This document shows positions 43,639-53,717 of a stretch of DNA of 64,000 bases, in pieces (the first letter of the stretch is position 1; the number at the start of each line of letters is the position of its first letter). The notes beneath the pieces are model-generated. The model was not told the DNA's origin. It worked only from the letters and a program-made list of their open reading frames with translations, and did no database searches. Both the position numbers and the translations under genes were made by a program. Source of the stretch: Pseudomonas sivasensis (lineage in GTDB: Bacteria; Pseudomonadota; Gammaproteobacteria; Pseudomonadales; Pseudomonadaceae); NCBI RefSeq assembly GCF_013778505.1, contig NZ_JAAOWU010000011.1:1-64000 (forward strand), read 5' to 3'.

Positions 43639-44031
43639 ATGAGCATCACCTACAGCATCTCCGACCTCGCCCGCGAGCTCGACATCACCACTCGCGCCAT
43701 ACGCTTCTATGAAGAACAAGGCCTGCTGACCCCGGAGCGCCGGGGCCAGGAACGCATCTATTCGGCACGAGACAAGGTCAGCCTCAAGCTGATCCTGCGC
43801 GGCAAACGCATCGGTTTTTCCCTGGCCGAATGCCGCGAGCTCATCGAACTCTACGACCCCAGCAGCGGCAACCACATCCAGCTCAACAGCATGCTGGCCA
43901 AGATCGCAGAGCGCCGCGAGCAGCTTGAGCAACAGTTGCTGGATATCGAACAGATGAAACTGGAACTGGACACCGCCGAAGAGCGCTGCACCCAGGCCCT
44001 CGCGCACACCATGAGCCAGGCTGGCCATTGA
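43639..44031 (+). CDS. liuR: MerR-family regulator of leucine/isovalerate catabolism
   Basis: A 130-residue MerR-type regulator. The HTH reads ISDLARELDITTRAIRFYEE followed by QGLLTPERRGQERIY, and a C-terminal coiled coil begins near HIQLNSMLAKIAERREQLEQ. There is no Cys-rich metal site, which suits the acyl-CoA-responsive LiuR class. The ATG at 43639 is preferred to a TTG 12 bases earlier. It lies 16 bases ahead of the HMG-CoA lyase gene, and its palindromic sites also lie in front of liuA. Confidence 0.9.
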   Translation: MSITYSISDLARELDITTRAIRFYEEQGLLTPERRGQERIYSARDKVSLKLILRGKRIGFSLAECRELIELYDPSSGNHIQLNSMLAKIAERREQLEQQLLDIEQMKLELDTAEERCTQALAHTMSQAGH

Positions 44032-44047
44032 TCAGAAGGTAACTGCC

Positions 44048-44962
44048 ATGTCCCACCCATCAAATCCACTCCCCTCCCATGTGCGCCTGGTCGAAGTCGG
44101 TCCGCGCGATGGGCTGCAGAACGAAGCCCAACCCATCAGCGTGGCCGACAAGGTGCAACTGGTGGACGCCCTCAGCTCGGCGGGTTTGAGCTACATCGAA
44201 GTTGGCAGTTTCGTCTCGCCCAAGTGGGTACCGCAGATGGCCGGTTCGGCCGAGGTATTTGCGCAGATCCAGCGTAAGCCCGGCGTGACCTATGGCGCAC
44301 TGGCACCGAACCTGCGGGGTTTTGAGGCTGCGCTGGCGGCCGGGGTGAAAGAAGTCGCGGTGTTTGCGGCAGCGTCCGAGGCGTTTTCCCAACGCAATAT
44401 CAACTGTTCCATCAGTGAAAGCCTGGAACGCTTTGCGCCGATCATGGCTGCAGCCCGGCAACATGGCATCAGCGTGCGCGGCTATGTGTCCTGCGTGTTG
44501 GGTTGTCCTTACGAAGGCGAGATTGCGCCAGAGCAAGTTGCCGCAGTCGCGCGGGAGTTGTATGCCATGGGCTGCTACGAGGTTTCCCTGGGCGACACCA
44601 TCGGCACCGGCACGGCGGGCTCAACCCGGCGGCTGTTCGATGTCGTCGGTGTGCAGGTGCCACGGGACAAACTGGCGGGCCACTTCCATGACACCTACGG
44701 CCAGGCGGTCGCCAACATCTACGCCAGTCTGCTGGAGGGGATCAGTGTGTTCGACAGCTCTATCGCGGGCCTCGGCGGCTGCCCTTACGCCAAGGGCGCC
44801 AGCGGTAACGTTGCCACTGAAGACGTGGTCTACCTGCTCAACGGCCTGGGGATCGACACCGGCATCGACCTGCAAGCATTGATTGCCGCAGGCCTGCAAA
44901 TCAGCCAGGTCCTGGGCCGCCCTACGGGTTCGCGGGTGGCCAAGGTCCGTAATGCCGTTTGA
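44048..44962 (+). CDS. liuE: Hydroxymethylglutaryl-CoA lyase
   Basis: A 304-residue TIM-barrel lyase (also called mvaB) that splits HMG-CoA into acetyl-CoA and acetoacetate, the last step of leucine breakdown. Motifs are VEVGPRDGLQNEAQPIS (metal and catalytic Arg-Asp), GSFVSPKWVPQMA, and the active-site loop GLGGCPYAKGASGNVATED with its catalytic Cys. It is co-transcribed with liuR. In many pseudomonads it lies with liuABCD; here 7.6 kb separates them. Confidence 0.95.
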   Translation: MSHPSNPLPSHVRLVEVGPRDGLQNEAQPISVADKVQLVDALSSAGLSYIEVGSFVSPKWVPQMAGSAEVFAQIQRKPGVTYGALAPNLRGFEAALAAGVKEVAVFAAASEAFSQRNINCSISESLERFAPIMAAARQHGISVRGYVSCVLGCPYEGEIAPEQVAAVARELYAMGCYEVSLGDTIGTGTAGSTRRLFDVVGVQVPRDKLAGHFHDTYGQAVANIYASLLEGISVFDSSIAGLGGCPYAKGASGNVATEDVVYLLNGLGIDTGIDLQALIAAGLQISQVLGRPTGSRVAKVRNAV

Positions 44963-44982
44963 GTAGAGCAGCCGTGACAATG

Positions 44983-45012
44983 TGTTACCGCACGACTACA
45001 CATCGAGTAACA
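44983..45012. promoter_or_regulatory. Inverted TGTTAC/GTAACA half-sites upstream of crcY
   Basis: TGTTAC (44983-44988) and GTAACA (45007-45012) are inverted with 18 bases between them, about 85-110 bases before the -24 element. CbrB, the NtrC-type activator of the CrcZ/CrcY RNAs, is reported to bind TGTTAC-type inverted half-sites. The match is suggestive; the spacing may differ from the described consensus. Confidence 0.55.
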
Positions 45013-45093
45013 CGGGAACATATTTTGTCGAACTTTGCGTAAGCCAAATCCGAACAAAAAACTAACCAGCTGATTTTAAAGGGTTTTTAAAAG

Positions 45094-45110
45094 TTGGCAC
45101 GGCTTCTGCT
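45094..45110 (+). promoter_or_regulatory. Sigma-54 promoter of crcY
   Basis: TTGGCACGGCTTCTGCT carries the GG (45096-45097) and GC (45108-45109) doublets exactly 12 bases apart and matches the RpoN consensus closely. Transcription should start near 45121. Confidence 0.88.
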
Positions 45111-45120
45111 ATCTCTATGG

Positions 45121-45490
45121 CATAACAAGAATAAAAAGCGCCAAACCTAATAAAAATAAGACGAAACGACTCTGACATAACAAAAACAACACGGCAGAGA
45201 CGCAGCTAACAGATTTTTTTGGAGAAGATGTGCTTCGCAGGGTACGGCTCGCCGAAACCCGCAACCGGTTAGAGAAAAATAAAACTACCTCAGGTAGCTA
45301 CCCACTGGTTGGATCGGTCACGAAGAAGCAGGTCAGCGCTCAAAAAAATACGTTTGCTCTTGACCCCGCATGGGGGTCGCTAAAAACAGCGGTAAAAGGG
45401 TCACGGCTACCAAAAACAACAACAGGCCGCCCTTCAATAATAAAAAAGAGCACGCAACGACAAATTAAAGGGGACCCTCGGGTCCCCTTT
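45121..45490 (+). ncRNA. crcY: CrcY small RNA (Hfq/Crc-sequestering)
   Basis: A non-coding stretch of about 370 bases between a sigma-54 promoter and a strong hairpin. It is unusually A-rich and contains at least six AAnAAnAA catabolite-activity motifs: AACAAGAA (45124), AATAAAAA (45149), AACAAAAA (45179), AAAAATAA (45275), AACAACAA (45415) and AATAATAA (45436). CrcZ/CrcY/CrcX RNAs use such motifs to titrate Hfq with Crc and so lift carbon catabolite repression when CbrAB is active. In P. putida crcY lies directly downstream of the HMG-CoA lyase gene, exactly this location. The small open frame inside (45230-45550) has no plausible start signal and is not a gene. Confidence 0.88.
45467..45490. 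terminator. Shared terminator of crcY and the toxin gene
   Basis: AAAGGGGACCC (45467-45477) pairs with GGGTCCCCTTT (45480-45490), giving an 11-bp stem with a minimal loop. It ends the crcY transcript from the left, and on the minus strand it is followed by TTTAATTTG, so it can also end the toxin transcript. Confidence 0.88.
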
Positions 45491-45512
45491 GTGCTTTCTG
45501 CACATGGCCTTT

Positions 45513-48500
45513 TCAGACCTCTGTCCCCTGCTCCGCGGCGGCGTTGTTGAGCACCGACCGCGTCAGTGTGCGCATGGCCTGTTCTTCTTGCTCCCACTGC
45601 GCCACGCGCAGCAGGTTGAACTGCTCGATATAGAACGCACTTTGCATCGAACCATCCACCAGAATCTCTTCCCTGGGCTTACCCAGCACAGTCATCAGGT
45701 TATCGACCAATTCGGTGTGTGTTGCCTGCCACTGCGCCCTGTCCGGCGCGCTATCCTCCAGCGCCTGCCAGTCCGAGACCGCTTCGAGCGCCTCGCCCCT
45801 GGCCCGGTTCAGCGCGGTACCGGGCGCCGTCAAAGCCTCAAGCTCCTGAGGGTAGCGAGTGCGCAAGTGCTGTTGCCAGAAACGCCGCTCGGCAAAAAAC
45901 GCTGACTCATCCGCAACCATCCGCTCATTCGCGAGCACCTGCGTATAGGCCTGGTCGAGTGCTGCCGGGCTTACATTGGCTTGCTGGGGAAACAACATGC
46001 CGCGGGATTTGACGGGCAGGTCCAGCCGGTCCGCCAGACCGACCCGATAGGCCAGGATGACTTCGACCTGCTCGGTGAACCCAGGCCCTCGCGCCTCGAC
46101 GTCCCGTTGCGCAAGGGTGTCCACCAGATGCAGGCGAAACAGTTTTTTCGCGGTGCTGATCAGTGCGCCCTCCGCGTGCGCATCCCCCGCTTGTGCCAGG
46201 GCCCTTGCGCCGATCAGTTCCCTTTCAAGGTTCATGAACTCCACCGTGGTGCCATCGCCACAGGTGACTCGATCATCTGCGGTGCTGAAGAGCGTTTCGC
46301 GGATGTCTTGACTTTGCTGTGCTGCTTCCAGCATGTCCCACACCCGCGCCGCCAGGGCTGCACGGGTGTTGGATGAGGCATATTCGGCGCTGCGTGTGGT
46401 GTCGGCCAGTACCGTGAAGAACGGCGCCGAGTCGGCACTGGCACTCAGGTCATCCCACAGGATCCCGCGCTCGGCCTGCAGCGCCGTCGGTGTATCGGCC
46501 AGCCAGAGTACCCGCGCTTCGTCAGCGGTGACATGGTCTGCCCATTGCGCCTGATTCACCGGAAACTCACCGGGAAGGCGCACCCGGGTAGCCTCCGAAA
46601 AGGGGTTGTCATGCACAGAGATCCGTTCCAGATGCTGGAACGCGTACTCCGGCAGTGTCGTGAGCCGATTGGTATGCAGGTCGATCCGCGCCAGTTGAGT
46701 CAGTTGCTCGACGCCCGCCGGGAAACGAGTGGTCCCGGTATCGCTCAGATACAGCTGGTTCAGACTGCGCATGTTGCGCACGTCGGCGGTCCATCCCAGG
46801 TTGCGATTGCCGGAGAGGTTTAGAATCTTGAGGCCATGCATGGCTTCCAGGCGCGCTCGGCTTTGCTCGGTCAGGCGAATATCGTTGCGGCTCAGGTTGA
46901 GCTTGGTCAGCCCAACGCCCGCATTGGCGAACTCCGGCAGTTGAGTGAGGTTGTTCTCACGCATGTCCAGCCAGCGCAAACCGCCGAAGGACTGCAGAAA
47001 CGGCAGGGAGCTGTCCGACAGCCCCATGCGCCGTAAAGTCAGGCGGCCCACGTGGTCCATATTGGCGCTGAGCTGCGGAAGCTCGTCGATGACTTCACCA
47101 GACAGATCCAGGACATGCCCGATAGACGTGCCATCCGCCGCGAACGCCGTAGCCGACTCGCGCTGCCAGGCGTATCGCACGGTCGCGCTGACCCGACGCC
47201 TGGCGCTGCGGTAACCGGGCTCACCTTGTTGCTGCCAGGCGACCAATTCCCGGTCAAGCTGTGCGAACTCTTGTTCAAGCTGATTGAGCCTGGCCACCAG
47301 CGCCGCACTGCCACGGCCTTGCAACCCCAGCATCTCGACCACCGCCTCGATGGATTTCGACGGGTACAGCATCATTGCTTTCATCACGCACACCGAGGGC
47401 CATTGCTGCGCGCCGCCCACCGGGCTGAGCGGGTAGCCGATGCGCCCGTCGGCCAGGCGCATGGGCGACTTGAACCCCGGCTTGATCGCTTGCAGGCGCA
47501 GGGCTTGGCGGCTCGCCTGTTCGCTCAACGGCTGAGTGGTGATCTGTGCCTTCAAGGTCGGCGTCGATTCGCGTATTCGCGGCATGTCGAGGCCCTGATC
47601 CTCGGTGGCCACCAGCAGCGCGCTGTAGAACGCGTCTTTATCGGCACGATGGTACGAAGCCACTTGCGGTTCGCGGTACACCGCCCATTCCTTCATGCTG
47701 ACGCGCACAAGGCGCCGCTGTCGCGGGGCGTCCGCACGGCCTATGCGGTCCAGCACCGGCCCGTCATAGGTGCCTGCACGCAACTCGATGCCGACACCGT
47801 CGAGGCGGCCGGGCAGCGCCGCCAGCTTGTGCAGCGCCAGGTGTACGCCATCCATGGTCAATTCACTGTCAAACAGCATGTCGGTATGCGCACGCATGAC
47901 CCGTGCTTTTTGCAGGTAACAACGAGCCTCTTCGGCCAGACGCAGGGGCAACCGGGATGTGCTGTCCAGGTGCACCAACTCCTCGGGGCTGGCGTGGTTG
48001 GCCAGCTCCTCGGCGGCGAGCCGGGGCAGTCCGGGGAAGCTGTCCTGGATCAGCTGTGCATGAGTATTACTGGGCCTATCACCGGCCAAAACCTCCTCGC
48101 GGTACAGCTTGCCCTGGGTGTTCTTCGCCACCTCCAGCAACCGGTCACGGTACCTGAGTGCTCTCGCCTCGGGCGTACGCTGCGCGGGCATCATAAGCTG
48201 CGCCTTTGCCTCCAAGTCTTCTCGGCTTGCCGGCCGGGGAATGGGATCGCCTTCCTCGTCCGTCAGCCCACCAAAATCCAGGCGAGTACGGAGATCGTGC
48301 AGCACGGCCTCTTCGTCGAGCAGTTGACGGATTTCAGGCTCACTCAATTGTTTGAGAAAAGCTGGCAGCAACATGCCACTGTCGGTCTGCTCGGCATCAA
48401 GCTTCACCACCTGGCTGCGCGTCCTGACCCGGTCAGAACGCCAGGTCAGATTGCCTTCGGCATCAAAGATCACCAGCACCCTGGATTTTGGCCACAGGCC

Positions 48501-50675
48501 GTTGTCCACCAGCAATTTCAATTGCAAGGTCGCGTCGACCCGGCCGAACACCTGCGGATCATCGCTGCTCAACTGGTCGATAAACGCCTGGTGCTTGCCC
48601 GCCAACTCAAAGCGCCGCAGTGTTTCGCTGAATATCGGTGGCGGCAGTTGCTGCTCGACATAGATACGGCGCAGTTCATCATCGGACACCCCGCTGATCA
48701 GCCGAAGCTGCTCCAACTGGTCATCGCTCAGGCGCTCGACACGGGGGCCCATACGGCGCAACAAGGTTGTGCGATCCCAACTCAAAGGCTGTTCAAACTC
48801 GTGCACCCACGCGCCTTCGCCGTTATGCCGGATACGCGGTGCATAACGCGTGTCACCTTCGGGATGGATCAGTGTGAAGGCATTGCGGCCCCGTGCGGCC
48901 TGGACTTCATAGTGGCCGCCACCTGCAGCCGGCAAGTACAGGCGCCCCTCGTGGGGATAGAGTCCATCGGACTGCGGTACAAGACCGGCCGGCAATGTAA
49001 CCTGATGCTTGTAGGCACCCGGGCTGAAGTCATACAGACGTGGTCGCCCACCCATCTGGACATGCACCAGCCGTCTGACCAATGCGGTGTCCTTCAATAC
49101 CGTCAGCGCCTTGGGGACCGCCAGCCCCGCCACATTCAGCGCCACCGCCGAGAGATGCGCCCAGGCCTGGTGCGTGTCGCCGTCGGACCATGACTCAAGG
49201 CCCTCACACACCTCGCGAGCCATCTGTATCGCCCCCACTACCAGCATCACTTCACCGAGCACCGGCACCACGAACGCCGCCAGATTAAGAATATCCAGGG
49301 CCTTGCTGCCCCAGGACCAGAGCCAGGCATTGTAGGTTCGCGTAGTGATGTCGTCGGTCGAGACCGCGCCGGCACTGGCGTTGTTCATGATCGAACGCAC
49401 GCGCTGCAGCGCGCTGTCGTACCACACGTCTTTCCAGACCTTGCCGTAGTCCCCCTGGCGCTGGACCGGCGTCCTTTTGCTTGCATCAAAATCATCGCTG
49501 AAGCTGTACCCCTCTTCAGGGTCAAGCAACATTTTAAGCTTGGCAAAAAAATCATTCTGCTCGGCCAGTGGCACAAATTGGCTGAAGAACGTGCGGTACT
49601 TCGCGCGGCACAGGCGCAGGGTCAGTGCTTCGGTGAAAGCGCCCACGTTGTCATAGGCCTTTAGCGGATAAAGCGGATCGCCGGGTATGTAAACCATGCA
49701 CGGCCGAGGCACGATCTCGGAGTTGACCAGGTACTGCTCCATCACCCGCGGGCCGATGATCAGGATGCTGTCCAGCTCCAGCCCCAGCAGCCGAAATCGA
49801 CAGAACGCGACATCATCACCCGCCCATTTGCGTCCAACCGGGTCGATCAGGATCTGTTTGATCAGCGCATGCTGAGACGGGTCGATATCCGCCTTCATCA
49901 AGGCGATCTCAGCGGCCAGTTCCAGTTGGTTTCGATGGCTGGTGATCAGCGTGCTGTAGAGCTTTCCGGGCGGCGCGTCTGGCACCGCGTTTATGTGCGC
50001 ATTGATCGTGGTACGCACGTGTTCGAAGTATGACTTGCCCAGGTCAAGCTCCCGGCACAACTGGGCAAAACGATAGGCGTCAATGTCCAGTTTTTGCGCC
50101 TGGACACTCCACACAGAATGAATGACGCGTACGCGGTAGCTGTGAAAGTTGTAACAGGTGATCAGGTGGCAATCACCGCACACCGGTGCGGTGGCCTCAC
50201 TCGCAGTGAAGTTATTCAGCGCCGCTTCAAGCAGGCTCAGGCCTTTATAGAAATAAAACTCGGGCGCCAGTGCATGCTCGCTGTCGGGTTCCAACTCAGC
50301 GGGTCCGGGGTTGCATGTGGTGTTCGCCATCTTGCGCGCATAGAACACCTGGCGAACGTCCAGGCGTTTACCGAACGTTTTCTCGATGGCGGCAACCAGT
50401 AATGGCTCGGCGTAGTCCGCCGGATTTTGCAGCGAACCAAGCAACTGATCGAGCTGGTTCAGCGAGCGCCGACTGCGCTCGTGAACCTTCTTGAGCCGCT
50501 CCTTGGCTGGCGCTTGCGCCTGTTTGTACCAATCCGGAATACGCAGGCCCACGGCGGTCAGTTCGGTTTTACGCGCGTCTACTGCATCGGTGTACCACCC
50601 GGGCGTGTTGTCGCGGATTACCGTGACGTGAGGGCCCTGATCCTCCTCAATGTCAGGTGTGGCTGGGTCTGTCAT
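45513..50675 (-). CDS. NEL-type E3 ubiquitin ligase-like toxin (DUF6543 - LRR - NEL)
   Basis: A 1720-residue effector-like protein. The N-terminal half (to about residue 400) is the DUF6543 dermonecrotic-toxin-like domain (FYFYKGLSLLEAALNNF, PCMVYIPGDPLYPLKAYDN). A hydrophobic segment follows near 460-530 (ILNLAAFVVPVLGEVMLVVG). Leucine-rich repeats span about 1220-1360 (LRWLDMRENNLTQLPEF, LKILNLSGNRNLGW). The C-terminal 340 residues resemble the novel E3 ligase (NEL) domain of IpaH/SspH, with VTCGDGTTVEF supplying the C-x-D motif (Cys1472, Asp1474). The ATG at 50675 has GAAGG eight bases before it; an ATG at 50681 is too close to that site. No signal peptide is present; delivery, perhaps by type III or VI secretion, is unknown. 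Confidence 0.85.
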   Translation of the reverse strand: MTDPATPDIEEDQGPHVTVIRDNTPGWYTDAVDARKTELTAVGLRIPDWYKQAQAPAKERLKKVHERSRRSLNQLDQLLGSLQNPADYAEPLLVAAIEKTFGKRLDVRQVFYARKMANTTCNPGPAELEPDSEHALAPEFYFYKGLSLLEAALNNFTASEATAPVCGDCHLITCYNFHSYRVRVIHSVWSVQAQKLDIDAYRFAQLCRELDLGKSYFEHVRTTINAHINAVPDAPPGKLYSTLITSHRNQLELAAEIALMKADIDPSQHALIKQILIDPVGRKWAGDDVAFCRFRLLGLELDSILIIGPRVMEQYLVNSEIVPRPCMVYIPGDPLYPLKAYDNVGAFTEALTLRLCRAKYRTFFSQFVPLAEQNDFFAKLKMLLDPEEGYSFSDDFDASKRTPVQRQGDYGKVWKDVWYDSALQRVRSIMNNASAGAVSTDDITTRTYNAWLWSWGSKALDILNLAAFVVPVLGEVMLVVGAIQMAREVCEGLESWSDGDTHQAWAHLSAVALNVAGLAVPKALTVLKDTALVRRLVHVQMGGRPRLYDFSPGAYKHQVTLPAGLVPQSDGLYPHEGRLYLPAAGGGHYEVQAARGRNAFTLIHPEGDTRYAPRIRHNGEGAWVHEFEQPLSWDRTTLLRRMGPRVERLSDDQLEQLRLISGVSDDELRRIYVEQQLPPPIFSETLRRFELAGKHQAFIDQLSSDDPQVFGRVDATLQLKLLVDNGLWPKSRVLVIFDAEGNLTWRSDRVRTRSQVVKLDAEQTDSGMLLPAFLKQLSEPEIRQLLDEEAVLHDLRTRLDFGGLTDEEGDPIPRPASREDLEAKAQLMMPAQRTPEARALRYRDRLLEVAKNTQGKLYREEVLAGDRPSNTHAQLIQDSFPGLPRLAAEELANHASPEELVHLDSTSRLPLRLAEEARCYLQKARVMRAHTDMLFDSELTMDGVHLALHKLAALPGRLDGVGIELRAGTYDGPVLDRIGRADAPRQRRLVRVSMKEWAVYREPQVASYHRADKDAFYSALLVATEDQGLDMPRIRESTPTLKAQITTQPLSEQASRQALRLQAIKPGFKSPMRLADGRIGYPLSPVGGAQQWPSVCVMKAMMLYPSKSIEAVVEMLGLQGRGSAALVARLNQLEQEFAQLDRELVAWQQQGEPGYRSARRRVSATVRYAWQRESATAFAADGTSIGHVLDLSGEVIDELPQLSANMDHVGRLTLRRMGLSDSSLPFLQSFGGLRWLDMRENNLTQLPEFANAGVGLTKLNLSRNDIRLTEQSRARLEAMHGLKILNLSGNRNLGWTADVRNMRSLNQLYLSDTGTTRFPAGVEQLTQLARIDLHTNRLTTLPEYAFQHLERISVHDNPFSEATRVRLPGEFPVNQAQWADHVTADEARVLWLADTPTALQAERGILWDDLSASADSAPFFTVLADTTRSAEYASSNTRAALAARVWDMLEAAQQSQDIRETLFSTADDRVTCGDGTTVEFMNLERELIGARALAQAGDAHAEGALISTAKKLFRLHLVDTLAQRDVEARGPGFTEQVEVILAYRVGLADRLDLPVKSRGMLFPQQANVSPAALDQAYTQVLANERMVADESAFFAERRFWQQHLRTRYPQELEALTAPGTALNRARGEALEAVSDWQALEDSAPDRAQWQATHTELVDNLMTVLGKPREEILVDGSMQSAFYIEQFNLLRVAQWEQEEQAMRTLTRSVLNNAAAEQGTEV

Positions 50676-50756
50676 GTGCATCGCCTTCAGATAGCGGAAT
50701 ATCCCGCCACTCTAGGCAATGGGCCCCATACCGAAGCGGTAGCCATGCACCGCGTT

Positions 50757-52391
<1,635 letters not shown>

Positions 52392-52418
52392 AACGACCCC
52401 TGTTGTCTTTTTTGTAGG

Positions 52419-52434
52419 TTGACGTAAACGTAAA
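52419..52434. promoter_or_regulatory. LiuR-type operator (synthetase side)
   Basis: TTGACGTAAACGTAAA matches the liuR site TTGACGTTTACGTCAA in 13 of 16 positions. It lies 28 bases before the synthetase ATG in the divergent gap, placed to control that gene. Confidence 0.75.
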
Positions 52435-52461
52435 CTACGATTGACAGCACCACAACGCAAG

Positions 52462-52478
52462 CTTACGTTAACGTAAAG
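52462..52478. promoter_or_regulatory. LiuR-type operator (liuA side)
   Basis: CTTACGTTAACGTAAAG contains the perfect 14-base palindrome TTACGTTAACGTAA (52463-52476), 65 bases before the liuA ATG. With the sites at 43582 and 52419 it defines a three-site regulon. Confidence 0.8.
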
Positions 52479-52542
52479 GTGAGCGCCCTCCTCTGATGAG
52501 CCCTCCATACAACAACAACGCTGATATTTAAGGTGCCTGTCC

Positions 52543-53706
52543 ATGAGTTACCCGTCCCTGAACTTCGCCCTCGGTGAAACCATCGACATGCTGCGCGACC
52601 AGGTGCAGTCCTTCGTGGCCAAGGAGATCGCGCCTCGCGCGGCTCAGATCGACAGTGACAACCTGTTCCCCGCCGACCTGTGGCGCAAGTTCGGTGACAT
52701 GGGCCTGCTGGGCATTACCGTGGCCGAAGAATACGGCGGCGCCGGCCTGGGTTACCTGGCCCATGTGGTGGCCATGGAGGAGATCAGCCGTGGTTCGGCG
52801 TCTGTAGCGCTGTCCTACGGCGCACACTCGAACCTGTGCGTGAACCAGATCAACCGCAACGGTAATCACGAACAGAAACTCAAATACCTGCCCCAACTGA
52901 TCAGTGGCGAACACGTCGGCGCTCTGGCCATGAGCGAGCCGAACGCCGGGTCCGATGTGGTCTCTATGAAACTGCGCGCCGACAAGCGCGGCGACCGCTA
53001 CGTGCTCAACGGCAGCAAGACTTGGATCACCAATGGTCCCGACGCCAACACCTACGTGATCTATGCCAAGACCGACCTGGAAAAAGGCCCTCACGGCATC
53101 ACTGCGTTTATCGTCGAGCGCGACTGGAAGGGTTTCAGCCGCAGCAGCAAATTCGACAAGCTGGGTATGCGCGGCTCCAACACCTGCGAACTGTTTTTCG
53201 ATGACGTCGAAGTGCCCGAGGAAAACATCCTCGGGGTGCTCAACGGCGGCGTAAAAGTACTGATGAGCGGCCTCGATTACGAGCGTGTGGTGCTGTCCGG
53301 CGGCCCTACCGGGATCATGCAGGCCTGCATGGACCTGATCGTTCCCTACATCCACGACCGCAAGCAGTTCGGCCAGAGCATCGGCGAATTCCAGCTGATC
53401 CAGGGCAAGGTCGCCGACATGTACACCCAACTCAACGCCAGCCGCGCCTACCTCTACGCCGTGGCCCAGGCCTGCGAGCGCGGCGAAACCACGCGAAAGG
53501 ACGCGGCCGGGGTGATCCTCTACAGCGCCGAACGCGCCACGCAAATGGCCCTGGACGCGATCCAGATTCTCGGCGGCAACGGCTACATCAATGAATTCCC
53601 CGCCGGCCGCCTGCTGCGCGACGCCAAACTGTATGAAATCGGCGCCGGCACCAGTGAGATTCGGCGGATGCTGATCGGTCGTGAACTCTTCAACGAAACT
53701 CGCTGA
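52543..53706 (+). CDS. liuA: Isovaleryl-CoA dehydrogenase
   Basis: This 387-residue FAD enzyme converts isovaleryl-CoA to 3-methylcrotonyl-CoA. The catalytic base is the Glu of GLDYERVVLSGGPTGIMQ (Glu247), the G-helix position specific to isovaleryl-CoA dehydrogenases. Other motifs are MSEPNAGSDVVSMKLRA, FDKLGMRGSNTCELFFDDVE and GGNGYINEFPAGRLLRDA. It is first in liuABCD, with 11 bases to liuB. Confidence 0.97.
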   Translation: MSYPSLNFALGETIDMLRDQVQSFVAKEIAPRAAQIDSDNLFPADLWRKFGDMGLLGITVAEEYGGAGLGYLAHVVAMEEISRGSASVALSYGAHSNLCVNQINRNGNHEQKLKYLPQLISGEHVGALAMSEPNAGSDVVSMKLRADKRGDRYVLNGSKTWITNGPDANTYVIYAKTDLEKGPHGITAFIVERDWKGFSRSSKFDKLGMRGSNTCELFFDDVEVPEENILGVLNGGVKVLMSGLDYERVVLSGGPTGIMQACMDLIVPYIHDRKQFGQSIGEFQLIQGKVADMYTQLNASRAYLYAVAQACERGETTRKDAAGVILYSAERATQMALDAIQILGGNGYINEFPAGRLLRDAKLYEIGAGTSEIRRMLIGRELFNETR

Positions 53707-53717
53707 AGGAGCGCCCC

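Noticed and set aside
45230..45550. 106-codon frame inside the liuE-toxin gap
   Set aside because: Covers the CrcY RNA body and the terminator; codon use is very A-rich and there is no family match.
47052..49193. 713-codon plus-strand open frame
   Set aside because: Entirely antisense to the NEL-type toxin gene, whose product has clear domains; the mirror frame is open because of high GC.
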